This document shows positions 33,067 to 40,697 of a stretch of DNA of 64,000 nt, piece by piece; the first letter of the stretch is position 1; each line of letters opens with the position of its first letter. The stretch is from Paludibacteraceae bacterium (GTDB lineage Bacteria; Bacteroidota; Bacteroidia; Bacteroidales; Paludibacteraceae), in NCBI GenBank assembly GCA_017467185.1, contig JAFTSS010000080.1, forward strand, positions 62,001-126,000, in the 5' to 3' direction. A model generated the notes under the pieces. It had not been told where the DNA came from. It did not search any database and was given only the letters and a program-made list of their open reading frames with translations. Position numbers and translations under genes: made by a program.

Positions 33067-34074
33067 ATGAAACTTCTTCAAGAAATCAAAGAACGCGCTC
33101 AACAAAATCCACAGCGCATTGTTTTGCCAGAAGGTACTGAACCTCGTACTCTCGAGGCTGCTAACTCAGTATTGCGTGACAAAGTTGCTAAACTTATCCT
33201 TATCGGTAATCCAGATGAGATTTATCGTTTGGCTGGAGAAAAAGGATATTCTTACATCAAAGAGGCCACAATTGTTGACCCAGAAAACAATCCTAACCTT
33301 GAAAAATATGCCACTTTGCTTGCTGAACTTCGCAAAAGCAAAGGTATGACTATTGAAGAGGCTACACGTTTGGCTAAAGACCCATTGTATCTTGCTTGTT
33401 TGATGATTAAATCAGGCGATGCTGATGGTGAATTGGCTGGTGCACAAAATACTACAGGTAACGTGCTTCGTCCTGCATTGCAAATCGTGAAAACTAAACC
33501 TGGTATGACTTGCGTATCTGGTGCTATGATGTTGTTTACAAAAACTCCTCAATATGGCGAAGATGGTTTGTTGATGGTTGCTGACGTAGCTGTTATGCCA
33601 AACCCAACTGCTGAAGAGTTGGCTCAAATTGCTGTTGCTACAGGCGAAACTATGCGTGCTATTGCTAACAAAGAACCACGTATCGCAATGCTTTCGTTCT
33701 CAACTAAAGGTAGTGCAAAACACGAGATGGTTGACAAAGTGGTTGCTGCTACAAAAATGGCACAAGAAAAAGCTCCAGATATGATGATTGAAGGCGAACT
33801 TCAAGCCGATGCTGCTTTGGTTGAATCTGTAGGTCAATTGAAAGCTCCAGGTAGCAAAGTTGCTGGCCATGCTAACACATTTGTATTCCCATCACTCGAA
33901 GTTGGTAACATCAGCTATAAAATGGTACAACGTCTTGGTGGTGCCGAAGCTATCGGTCCAGTGCTTCAAGGTATGGCTGCTCCAATCAACGACCTTAGCC
34001 GTGGTTGCTCAGTAACTGATATCGAACAAATGATTGCTATCACAGCAAATCAAGCTATTGCTGCGAAAAAATAA
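33067..34074 (+). CDS. pta: Phosphate acetyltransferase
   Basis: Converts acetyl-CoA and phosphate to acetyl phosphate in the cytoplasm, the first step of acetate production. This is the short form (335 residues, Pta domain only): RIVLPEGTEPRTLEAANSVL, GDADGELAGAQNTTGNVLRP, MLSFSTKGSAKHEMVDKV, VAGHANTFVFPSLEVGNISY and KMVQRLGGAEAIGPVLQGM. Next gene ackA. Upstream, 33030-33062 is a TCTCATT/CCTCATT heptamer tract ending at the start codon. Biased codon use indicates high expression. Confidence 0.97.
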   Translation: MKLLQEIKERAQQNPQRIVLPEGTEPRTLEAANSVLRDKVAKLILIGNPDEIYRLAGEKGYSYIKEATIVDPENNPNLEKYATLLAELRKSKGMTIEEATRLAKDPLYLACLMIKSGDADGELAGAQNTTGNVLRPALQIVKTKPGMTCVSGAMMLFTKTPQYGEDGLLMVADVAVMPNPTAEELAQIAVATGETMRAIANKEPRIAMLSFSTKGSAKHEMVDKVVAATKMAQEKAPDMMIEGELQADAALVESVGQLKAPGSKVAGHANTFVFPSLEVGNISYKMVQRLGGAEAIGPVLQGMAAPINDLSRGCSVTDIEQMIAITANQAIAAKK

Positions 34075-34078
34075 TTAA

Positions 34079-34199
34079 AGTAGTAAGTAATAAGTAGAAA
34101 GTAGAAAGACAATAGTCTTATGACTTGCTATTTTGTATTAAAAATCTAAAAAAATAAACGAGTGAAGCGAGTAAGTCTCGTTACTCGCTACTCGCTACT
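34079..34199. repeat. Heptamer tracts between pta and ackA
   Basis: AGTAAGT/AGAAAGT units (34079-34112), then ATTAAAAATCTAAAAAAATA, CGAGTGAAGCGAGTAAGT and CTCGTTACTCGCTACTCGCT, ending at the leader TACTAAAAATCTAAAATATG of ackA. The leader core is present twice, 52 bases apart. Confidence 0.82.
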
Positions 34200-34212
34200 A
34201 AAAATCTAAAAT

Positions 34213-35412
34213 ATGAAAGTTTTAGTTCTCAACTGTGGTAGTTCGTCAATTAAATATAAATTGTACGATATGACTACTAAAGAGGTGATGGCTCAAGGTG
34301 GTATTGAAAAACTTGGTTTGCCAGACTCTTTCCTTAAATTTACATTGGCTGATGGTTCTAAAAAAATCATCGAAAAAAATATGCCAGAACACACTGTAGG
34401 TGTGGAGTTGATTCTTGAAGTACTTACAAATGCAGAATACGGATGTATCAAATCGCTTGACGAAATCGAAGCAGTAGGTCATCGTCTTGTGCATGGTGGC
34501 GAAAAATTTAATACATCGGTAGTCATCACTCCAGAAGTTATCAAACAAATGGAGGCTTGCACCGACCTCGCACCACTTCACAATCCTGCAAACCTTAAAG
34601 GTGTAGCGGCTATTACTAAAATTTTGCCTAACGTGCCACAAGTTGGTGTGTTTGATACAGCATTCCATCAAACAATGCCAGCTCACGCATATATGTATGC
34701 CCTTCCTTACGAGTATTACGAAAAATATGGTGTGCGTCGTTATGGTTTCCACGGAACATCTCACCGCTATGTATCGCGTCGTGCTTGTGAGTTCCTCGGA
34801 TTGGATTACGAAAACACAAAAATCATTACAGCTCACATTGGTGGTGGCGGTTCAATCACTGCTATCAAAAATGGTAAATCAATTGATACTTCAATGGGTT
34901 TAACTCCTGTAGAAGGCTTGATGATGGGTACACGTTGTGGCGATGTTGACCTCGGTGCAATGACATTTTTGATGGAAAAAGAGAATCTTGATGCAGCAGC
35001 GGTTAATGCACTTATCAATAAAAAATCAGGTGTTATGGGTGTTTCGGGTGTGTCAAGTGATATGCGCGATATCGAAGCAGCAATTGCAGAAGGTAACGAA
35101 CGTGCAAAACTTGCTCTCGACATGTTTGAATATCGTTTGTTGAAATATATTGGTGCATATACAGCTGCTTTGAATGGTGTTGATGTACTTGTATTCACAG
35201 GCGGTATTGGCGAAAACCAAAAACAAACACGTGATTATATCTGTCGTGGTCTTGAGTATCTTGGTGTTAAATACGATGCTGAATTAAATGCTCGTTCACG
35301 AGGCGAAGAAATCGAACTCTCTACACCAGATTCAAAAGTTCGCGTAGTGGTTATTCCAACCGACGAAGAGCTTACAATTGCTTCTGATACAGTAGCTTTA
35401 GTTAATGCATAA
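34213..35412 (+). CDS. ackA: Acetate kinase
   Basis: Transfers phosphate from acetyl phosphate to ADP, giving acetate and ATP. It has 399 residues with complete ASKHA motifs: VLNCGSSSIKYKLYD, GHRLVHGGEKF, FDTAFHQTMP, RRYGFHGTSHRYVSRRACEF, AHIGGGGSITAI, LMMGTRCGDVDLGAM and FTGGIGENQKQTR. Third-position codon bias resembles tpiA and pta. It starts immediately after the shared leader; probably an operon or tandem unit with pta. Confidence 0.97.
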   Translation: MKVLVLNCGSSSIKYKLYDMTTKEVMAQGGIEKLGLPDSFLKFTLADGSKKIIEKNMPEHTVGVELILEVLTNAEYGCIKSLDEIEAVGHRLVHGGEKFNTSVVITPEVIKQMEACTDLAPLHNPANLKGVAAITKILPNVPQVGVFDTAFHQTMPAHAYMYALPYEYYEKYGVRRYGFHGTSHRYVSRRACEFLGLDYENTKIITAHIGGGGSITAIKNGKSIDTSMGLTPVEGLMMGTRCGDVDLGAMTFLMEKENLDAAAVNALINKKSGVMGVSGVSSDMRDIEAAIAEGNERAKLALDMFEYRLLKYIGAYTAALNGVDVLVFTGGIGENQKQTRDYICRGLEYLGVKYDAELNARSRGEEIELSTPDSKVRVVVIPTDEELTIASDTVALVNA

Positions 35413-35427
35413 TTTTTTTTAATTAAG

Positions 35428-35518
35428 AATTAATAATTAACAATTAATAATTTTAGAGATTGTGAATTGATGAGTATTGTTTTAACTCTCAACTCTCAAC
35501 TCTCAACTTTCAACTTTA
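35428..35518. repeat. AATTAAT and AACTCTC/AACTTTC heptamer tracts
   Basis: Four AATTAAN units (35428-35450), then five AACTCTC/AACTTTC units (35482-35518) ending seven bases before the next ATG. Confidence 0.85.
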
Positions 35519-35524
35519 AAAGTT

Positions 35525-37006
35525 ATGGCTTACAAAGTAATGACAGCCGAAGAAGCTGCCTCTTTTATCAATCACGGTGATATTATTGGTTTCAGCGGTT
35601 TTACACCTGCTGGTTGTCCAAAAGAAGTTCCAACTGCTATTGCTGCTCGCGCTGCTGCAGCTCATGCTGAAGGCAAAGAGTTTAAAATTGGTATGTACAC
35701 AGGTGCATCAACAGGTGGTAGCCTTGATGGCGAATTAGCTAAAGCTAATGCAATCCTTTTCCGCACTCCTTATCAATCAAACAAAGATCTTCGCACTCGT
35801 TTGAATGCTCAAGAAGCTCATTACTTCGATATGCACCTTAGCCACTTGGCTCAAGAGTTGCGTTATGGCTTTATGCCAAAACCAAAATTTGCTATCGTTG
35901 AAGCTTGTTCATTGTCTGAAGATGGCAAAATCGTTCCTACTTCAGGTGTTGGTATTCTTCCTACTATCTGTCGTTTGGCTGACCATATTATCGTAGAGCT
36001 TAATGCTGCTCACCCAGCTGAAATCTGCGGTATGCACGATATCTATGAGCCACTTGACCCTCCTTGTCGCGAAGCTATCCCTGTATATAAACCATCTGAC
36101 CGTTGTGGACAACCATACGTACAAGTTGATCCAGCTAAAATCATCGCTGTAGTCAATACTAACCGTCCTAACGAAGTAGGTGGTTTCTCTCCAGTTGACG
36201 AAGTAACAGCTAAAATTGGTGAAAACGTAGCAAACTTCCTTGCTGCCGAAATCAAAGCAGGTCGCATCCCAGCATCATTCCTCCCAATCCAATCAGGTGT
36301 AGGTAACATCGCTAACGCTGTTCTCGGTTCACTTGGTGCTAACCCTGACATTCCACCATTTGAAATGTACACAGAGGTTATTCAAGATGCCGTTATTGGT
36401 TTGATGAAAGAGGGTAACTGTAAATTCGCTTCAGGTTGTTCGTTGACAGTTTCTAACCCTGTTCTCGAAGAAATCTACAACGACCTCGACTTCTTCAAAG
36501 ACAAGCTCGTGCTTCGTCCACAAGAAATATCTAACAACCCAGAGGTAGCTCGTCGTCTTGGACTCATCACTATCAATACAGCTCTCGAAGCCGACATCTT
36601 TGGTAATGTCAATTCAACTCACGTGCTTGGTACTAAGATGATGAACGGTATCGGTGGTTCTTGTGACTTTACACGCAACGCTTATATCTCTATCTTTACT
36701 ACACCTTCAACAGCTAAAGATGGTAAGATTTCGGCTATCGTACCTTATGTATCTCACCTCGATCAATCAGAGCACTCAGTGAAAATTCTTATTACCGAAC
36801 ATGGTGTGGCTGACCTTCGTGGTAAATCGCCAATTCAACGTGCACATTGCATTATCGATAATTGTGTTGACCCACAATATCGTGAAATGCTCCGCGACTA
36901 TCTCGCAAAAGCACCATTGGCACACACACCACTCAACCTCGATAATTGCTTTGCAATGCACAAAGCATTTGCTGAAACAGGCGATATGCACAACGCTAAA
37001 TTCTAA
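35525..37006 (+). CDS. Acetyl-CoA hydrolase/transferase (succinyl-CoA:acetate CoA-transferase type)
   Basis: A 493-residue CoA-transferase family I enzyme. It begins VMTAEEAASFINHGDIIGFS with GFTPAGCPKEVPTAI; the core has GVGNIANAVLGSLG, EMYTEVIQDAVIGLM and KMMNGIGGSCDFTRNAYI, and ends ITEHGVADLRGKSPIQRA. The family includes succinyl-CoA:acetate, propionyl-CoA:succinate and acetyl-CoA hydrolase activities; in a fermenting Bacteroidales it would move CoA between acetate and succinate or propionate. Placement directly after pta-ackA supports a role in acid end-product formation. It ends 20 bases before module copy 1, whose hairpin terminates it. Confidence 0.9.
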   Translation: MAYKVMTAEEAASFINHGDIIGFSGFTPAGCPKEVPTAIAARAAAAHAEGKEFKIGMYTGASTGGSLDGELAKANAILFRTPYQSNKDLRTRLNAQEAHYFDMHLSHLAQELRYGFMPKPKFAIVEACSLSEDGKIVPTSGVGILPTICRLADHIIVELNAAHPAEICGMHDIYEPLDPPCREAIPVYKPSDRCGQPYVQVDPAKIIAVVNTNRPNEVGGFSPVDEVTAKIGENVANFLAAEIKAGRIPASFLPIQSGVGNIANAVLGSLGANPDIPPFEMYTEVIQDAVIGLMKEGNCKFASGCSLTVSNPVLEEIYNDLDFFKDKLVLRPQEISNNPEVARRLGLITINTALEADIFGNVNSTHVLGTKMMNGIGGSCDFTRNAYISIFTTPSTAKDGKISAIVPYVSHLDQSEHSVKILITEHGVADLRGKSPIQRAHCIIDNCVDPQYREMLRDYLAKAPLAHTPLNLDNCFAMHKAFAETGDMHNAKF

Positions 37007-37025
37007 TAGCAATTAGATATTCAAT

Positions 37026-37077
37026 AAAAAATCTTCATTTTGCGATTGCAGAGTGAAGATTTTTTTATATCTTTGCA
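37026..37077 (+). promoter_or_regulatory. Terminator-promoter module, copy 1
   Basis: AAAAAATCTTCA (37026-37037) and TGAAGATTTTTT (37053-37064) form a 12-base stem that terminates the CoA-transferase gene. Its loop holds GATTGCAG, whose TTG is exactly 19 bases before TATCTTTG (37068-37075). One 52-base sequence therefore acts as terminator and as promoter for the ATPase gene. Copies 2 and 3 follow. Confidence 0.88.
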
Positions 37078-37081
37078 CTTG

Positions 37082-37157
37082 AAAAATGTGATTTTTCGCC
37101 CCGAAATAATACTAAAAATGTGATTTTACTATTAAAAATACTTGAAAAAATGTGATT
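37082..37157 (+). repeat. Three 32-base-spaced repeats in the ATPase leader
   Basis: AAAAATGTGATTTT at 37082, 37114 and (last two bases altered) 37146: an exact 32-base period. The first begins six bases after the -7 box and the third ends four bases before the start codon, so the array makes up the whole 5' untranslated region. Confidence 0.92.
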
Positions 37158-37161
37158 AGGT

Positions 37162-38499
37162 ATGCTTAAGCGAAAGATAAACAGTTATTTAGTCGAATGG
37201 AAGAAGCGTTCTGACAAAAAACCTTTGATAGTGAAAGGGGCACGTCAGGTTGGGAAAACTGCGTCTATTGAGTATTTTGGTTGTAATAATTATTCCAATA
37301 TGATTGTAATAAATTTTGCATTACAGCCAAAATATAAGCGCATTTTTGATGATGGTTATGAAGTTGATACTATAATTAAGAATATTTCTCGATTAGATAC
37401 ATCGCTGCAGTTCTTGCCAGGAGAAACATTATTGTTTTTTGATGAATTGCAAGATTGTCCCGATTGTGCAACGAGTTTAAAATCATTCAAAATAGATGGG
37501 CGTTATGATGTTATTTGTTCGGGTTCGTTGATGGGGCTTTATTATCAGCAGATAGAGTCTAATAGCGTTGGGTATAAAGAAGATTATGAGATGCATTCTT
37601 TAGATTTCGAGGAATTTCTTTGGGCAAAAGGGTATAGCGATGATTTTATTGATGAGCTTTATGATTCTATGCTGAGTGTGCGACCACTCTCTTCTTTGAT
37701 GTTAGATGTTGTTAATTCTCATTTCCGTGATTATATGATTCTTGGCGGTATGCCAGAGGTTGTTAATCGTTATATCGAAAGTGGGCAATTTAGTGGTACG
37801 CTTCAAATGCAACAACAACTTTTGGTTGATTACGAGGAAGATATAACAAAATATGCTTCGGGTTTCGATAAGGCAAAGGTATTGGCTGTTTATCGTCATA
37901 TATCTACTTTTTTGGCGCAAGAGAATAAGAAATTTCAAGTAACAAAAATTGCACATGGGGCTCGCAATAGAGAGTATATGGGGGCGGTAGAGTGGTTGTC
38001 AAATGCAGGGATTGTCAACGTTTGTTATTGTTTGGGTGTGCTCGAATTGCCATTGAAAGGGAATTATGACCCAAAGCAATATAAACTTTATTATGGCGAC
38101 ACAGGCTTGTTGATTGCATCGTTAGACGATGAGGCTCAAGATGATTTGCGAGCAAATAGTAATTTTGGAACATATAAAGGTGCAATTTATGAGAATATAG
38201 TGGCTGATATGTTAGTTAAGCAGGGGTATAATTTATATTATTACAATAGTAATTCGCCAAATTTAGAGATAGATTTTTTTGTACGTGATGCACATACACT
38301 TATTCCAATAGAAGTGAAAGCCAATGATAACGTTACACCATCGTTAAATCGTTTAGTAGATAGTGATGCTAATAAATATGAAGACATTCAGTATGGTATA
38401 AAATTTTGCAATAAAAACATTGGGTTTAATGGTAAGTTTTATACATTCCCTTATTCATTAACTTTTTTATTGAAACGATTTCTCAAGGATCGAAAATAA
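37162..38499 (+). CDS. AAA ATPase with DUF4143 C-terminal domain, number 1
   Basis: A 445-residue protein. The AAA_14-type P-loop domain begins RSDKKPLIVKGARQVGKTAS (Walker A near residue 24) with Walker B LLFFDELQDCPD. DUF4143 follows from about 190. Near the end NLEIDFFVRDAHTLIPIEVK has the D-(x)n-E-x-K spacing of PD-(D/E)XK nuclease folds. No function is established for the family; it is expanded in Bacteroidota, spirochaetes and archaea. DNA or RNA binding is inferred from the nuclease-like motif. It is transcribed from module copy 1 through three leader repeats and terminated by copy 2. Complete and intact. Confidence 0.88.
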   Translation: MLKRKINSYLVEWKKRSDKKPLIVKGARQVGKTASIEYFGCNNYSNMIVINFALQPKYKRIFDDGYEVDTIIKNISRLDTSLQFLPGETLLFFDELQDCPDCATSLKSFKIDGRYDVICSGSLMGLYYQQIESNSVGYKEDYEMHSLDFEEFLWAKGYSDDFIDELYDSMLSVRPLSSLMLDVVNSHFRDYMILGGMPEVVNRYIESGQFSGTLQMQQQLLVDYEEDITKYASGFDKAKVLAVYRHISTFLAQENKKFQVTKIAHGARNREYMGAVEWLSNAGIVNVCYCLGVLELPLKGNYDPKQYKLYYGDTGLLIASLDDEAQDDLRANSNFGTYKGAIYENIVADMLVKQGYNLYYYNSNSPNLEIDFFVRDAHTLIPIEVKANDNVTPSLNRLVDSDANKYEDIQYGIKFCNKNIGFNGKFYTFPYSLTFLLKRFLKDRK

Positions 38500-38507
38500 A
38501 CATTGTT

Positions 38508-38559
38508 AAAAAATCTTCATTTTGCGATTGCAGAGTGAAGATTTTTTTATATCTTTGCA
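38508..38559 (+). promoter_or_regulatory. Terminator-promoter module, copy 2
   Basis: Identical to copy 1 over 52 bases, including loop and promoter boxes (TTG and TATCTTTG 19 bases apart). It begins eight bases after the first ATPase gene and drives the second. Confidence 0.9.
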
Positions 38560-38569
38560 GTGTGTAAAA

Positions 38570-38594
38570 TTTAAAATACAACTTTAAATTTGTC
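38570..38594 (+). promoter_or_regulatory. Dyad element in the second ATPase leader
   Basis: AAATTTAAA-atacaac-TTTAAATTT, a perfect 9-base inverted repeat between module copy 2 and the start codon at 38601. It takes the place held by direct repeats in the other two ATPase leaders. Confidence 0.6.
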
Positions 38595-38600
38595 AAATCC

Positions 38601-39794
38601 ATGGATAATCTTTTAATAGATAGACAATTATTGTCTGCAATTAAGAATATTTTTCAATATTTTTCTGTACTTACGCTCACAGGACCACGTCAATCGGGTA
38701 AAACTACACTTTGTAGAAAGCTATTTGCCGAATTGCCTTATTACAATTTTGAGGATGCCTCTACGCTATCAGCTGTAAAGTACGATCCTAAAGCTTTTTT
38801 AACGAAGCATAAAGAGGGAATGATTATTGATGAAGCGCAACGATTTCCCGAAATTTTTTCATATCTACAAGTTCTTGTCGATGAACAAAATTTTTCGGAA
38901 ACAGAGAAAAAGAAATTTATAGTAACAGGTAGTGCTAATTTTGCACTTATGCAACAAGCGTCACAATCAATGGCTGGTCGTACAGCGATTTTAACTCTTT
39001 TGCCTTTGTCATCGCAAGAAATCAGTAATGTTTTTCCTGATGCTACAACAAATTTGCGTATTCTTAATGGTGGTTATCCTGCTATTTGGAAAACCGACGA
39101 TGAGGGTCGTAATCTCTTATTAAGCAACTATTATACTACTTATGTAGAGCGCGATTTGCGTAGTATGATTAACATTAAAGACCTCACACAATTTAACACA
39201 TTCATTCGGCTTTGTGCAGGACGAATAGGCTCAGAATGTAATGCTTCGACTTTGGCTGTTGAGGTTGGGGTTAGTGTGCCAACTATTCAATCGTGGTTTA
39301 GTATTTTAGAGGCATCATATATTATCTATCGTTTGTCGCCATATCATTCTAATATAGGCAAACGATTGGTTAAAACGCCTAAATTATATTTTTATGACAC
39401 AGGATTAGCGTCATGGTTGATGGGTATTCGTTCAGAAGAACAATTAGCAATACATCCTTTGCGAGGAAACTTGTTTGAAAATATGGTTATAAATGACTTT
39501 TATAAACATTTCTATAATCATGGCGAACGAGCCGATTTGTATTTCTATCGTGATCAAGGGCAGCATGAGGTTGATTTATTGCAAGTAGCCCCAGATGGCA
39601 CATTGAATGCTTATGAAATAAAATCAGGTAAAACTTTTCGAACAGATTATTTCGATGGATTGCACTATTTGCAAAAAGTGCTTGGTGATAGATTAGTTTC
39701 CACCGCGGTATTATACGATGGTAATGAAGAACAAATACAAAAAATTGATTCATATTGTAATTATCGAAATTTTTTACTTCATTTATTGAAATAA
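38601..39794 (+). CDS. AAA ATPase with DUF4143 C-terminal domain, number 2
   Basis: A 397-residue family member, only distantly similar to number 1. P-loop VLTLTGPRQSGKTTLCRKLF (Walker A near residue 28), Walker B GMIIDEAQRFPEIFSYLQ, sensor region KKFIVTGSANFALM, then VYERDLRSMINIKDL-type DUF4143 sequence (YVERDLRSMINIKDL here) and a C-terminal QHEVDLLQVAPDGTLNAYEI followed by K, again a nuclease-like D-E-x-K pattern. Role unknown. Bounded by module copies 2 and 3. The two ATPases are separate monocistronic units in tandem rather than one operon. Intact. Confidence 0.88.
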   Translation: MDNLLIDRQLLSAIKNIFQYFSVLTLTGPRQSGKTTLCRKLFAELPYYNFEDASTLSAVKYDPKAFLTKHKEGMIIDEAQRFPEIFSYLQVLVDEQNFSETEKKKFIVTGSANFALMQQASQSMAGRTAILTLLPLSSQEISNVFPDATTNLRILNGGYPAIWKTDDEGRNLLLSNYYTTYVERDLRSMINIKDLTQFNTFIRLCAGRIGSECNASTLAVEVGVSVPTIQSWFSILEASYIIYRLSPYHSNIGKRLVKTPKLYFYDTGLASWLMGIRSEEQLAIHPLRGNLFENMVINDFYKHFYNHGERADLYFYRDQGQHEVDLLQVAPDGTLNAYEIKSGKTFRTDYFDGLHYLQKVLGDRLVSTAVLYDGNEEQIQKIDSYCNYRNFLLHLLK

Positions 39795-39800
39795 TATCAT

Positions 39801-39852
39801 AAAAAATCTTCATTTTGCGATTGCAGGGTGAAGATTTTTTTATACCTTTGCA
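39801..39852 (+). promoter_or_regulatory. Terminator-promoter module, copy 3
   Basis: Same sequence as copies 1 and 2 except CAGGG for CAGAG in the loop and TATACCTTTG for TATATCTTTG. TTG 39821-39823, 19 bases, TACCTTTG 39843-39850. It terminates ATPase 2 and drives the ncRNA. Confidence 0.9.
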
Positions 39853-39858
39853 CTTTGT

Positions 39859-40174
39859 AAGCCTACGCTGGGAATATGTCATATTTCTTTAAGGGTGGGT
39901 TTGCAGACATATTATATAATAGGCGTTTATCGACGCTTTGTTCTGATGCTATGAAATCTCGCAAATTTCACTTCAGATAAGAACATAGCAACGTTAGATG
40001 TCCTACGGGTATGTTATAATCGTACCTATGTGGCGGTGTATTCTTATGCATCTCCATGTTGTGGTATAAATATATATAACATATTAGCGTGGGCTTTGCG
40101 TTGTCGTTTTATCTGAAGGGCAATGCGAGAGCCTCATAGCGTGGAACGACAATAGTCGAGCTCCACGTTTTTTT
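39859..40174 (+). ncRNA. Structured ncRNA of about 315 bases with alternative pairings
   Basis: No ORF; bounded by a consensus promoter and an intrinsic terminator. AAGCCTACGC (39859-39868) pairs with GCGTGGGCTT (40087-40096). Inside are hairpins AATATGTC/GACATATT (39873-39880, 39906-39913), GCGT/ACGC (39923, 39933), TCTGA...TCAGA with TGAAAT/ATTTCA (39942-39976) and GGTATG/CGTACC (near 40009). Three further helices compete: CTTCAGATAA (39971-39980) with TTATCTGAAG (40109-40118); 40092-40103 with 40121-40133; TTGTCGTT (40101-40108) with AACGACAA (40145-40152). The family is not recognised. It lacks tmRNA and RNase P signatures, and shares GCGTGGGCTT with the ncRNA at 2329-2540. Confidence 0.72.
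40139..40174 (+). terminator. Terminator of the structured ncRNA
   Basis: CGTGGA...TCCACG outer stem with CGAC/GTCG inner stem and AATA loop, then seven T. Confidence 0.85.
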
Positions 40175-40697
40175 ATGTCCAATAGTGATGTTTTTGGGTG
40201 TTTTTTGAGGTGGATTTTGTCGCTTTTTTAGGAAAATTGGGCGAATTTGTGTGGTTATAAGTGGGGTTGTTGAGTGTTAATATGTTGATTAACAACGGTG
40301 TGATGTTTTGAAGTGGGGTGAGTTTGTAAATAAATAAGGACTTGCAAAGTTGTAAAGTTGGGTTAAGATGTTGATTGTTAGTTGTTTTTGCTGTTTTTGT
40401 GGTTGCAAAGTTTAAAATATAGTTTATTTAATAATAAGAAAATCAGGATGTTAGCGGCTTCGCAACTTTGCAATTGCAAAGTTGGGTTATTTTGGGTGGA
40501 TTTTATTGTTTGAGGCAAAAAAAATGATGTCAAAAAGTTTGTGAGCTTTGCAAATTTGGGGTGTGAAAGTGGCGTTTTTCTACGGTGAAGGTTGCTTGCA
40601 CCTTGCTGTTGGGTAGGGAGCGGTTTTTTATTAGTGAATTTGAATAAGTCGTTGATTATAATCAAATTGAAATATTAATTTAAAAACTTTAATTATT
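40175..40697. other. Gene-free region with TTGCAAAGTTG motifs and a long palindrome
   Basis: No coding sequence seen. TTGCAAAGTTGTAAAGTTGG at 40342 and TTGCAAAGTTGGGTT at 40474 repeat a motif, and a perfect 22-base palindrome with half-site CAACTTTGCAA lies at 40463-40484. Each half contains TTTGC in opposite direction, resembling two overlapping divergent -7 elements or an operator. It may be the control region of the BspA-like gene or leftover repeat sequence. Confidence 0.55.

Noticed and set aside
37082-37157. Mini-CRISPR from three repeats at 32-base spacing
   Set aside because: The repeat core is only 14 bases, spacers are AT-rich leader sequence, and the position between promoter and start codon indicates a leader or operator array.
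39859-40174. tmRNA or RNase P RNA
   Set aside because: No tRNA-like acceptor end or tag frame was seen, nor the conserved RNase P core (GAGGAAAGUC, ACAGAA).
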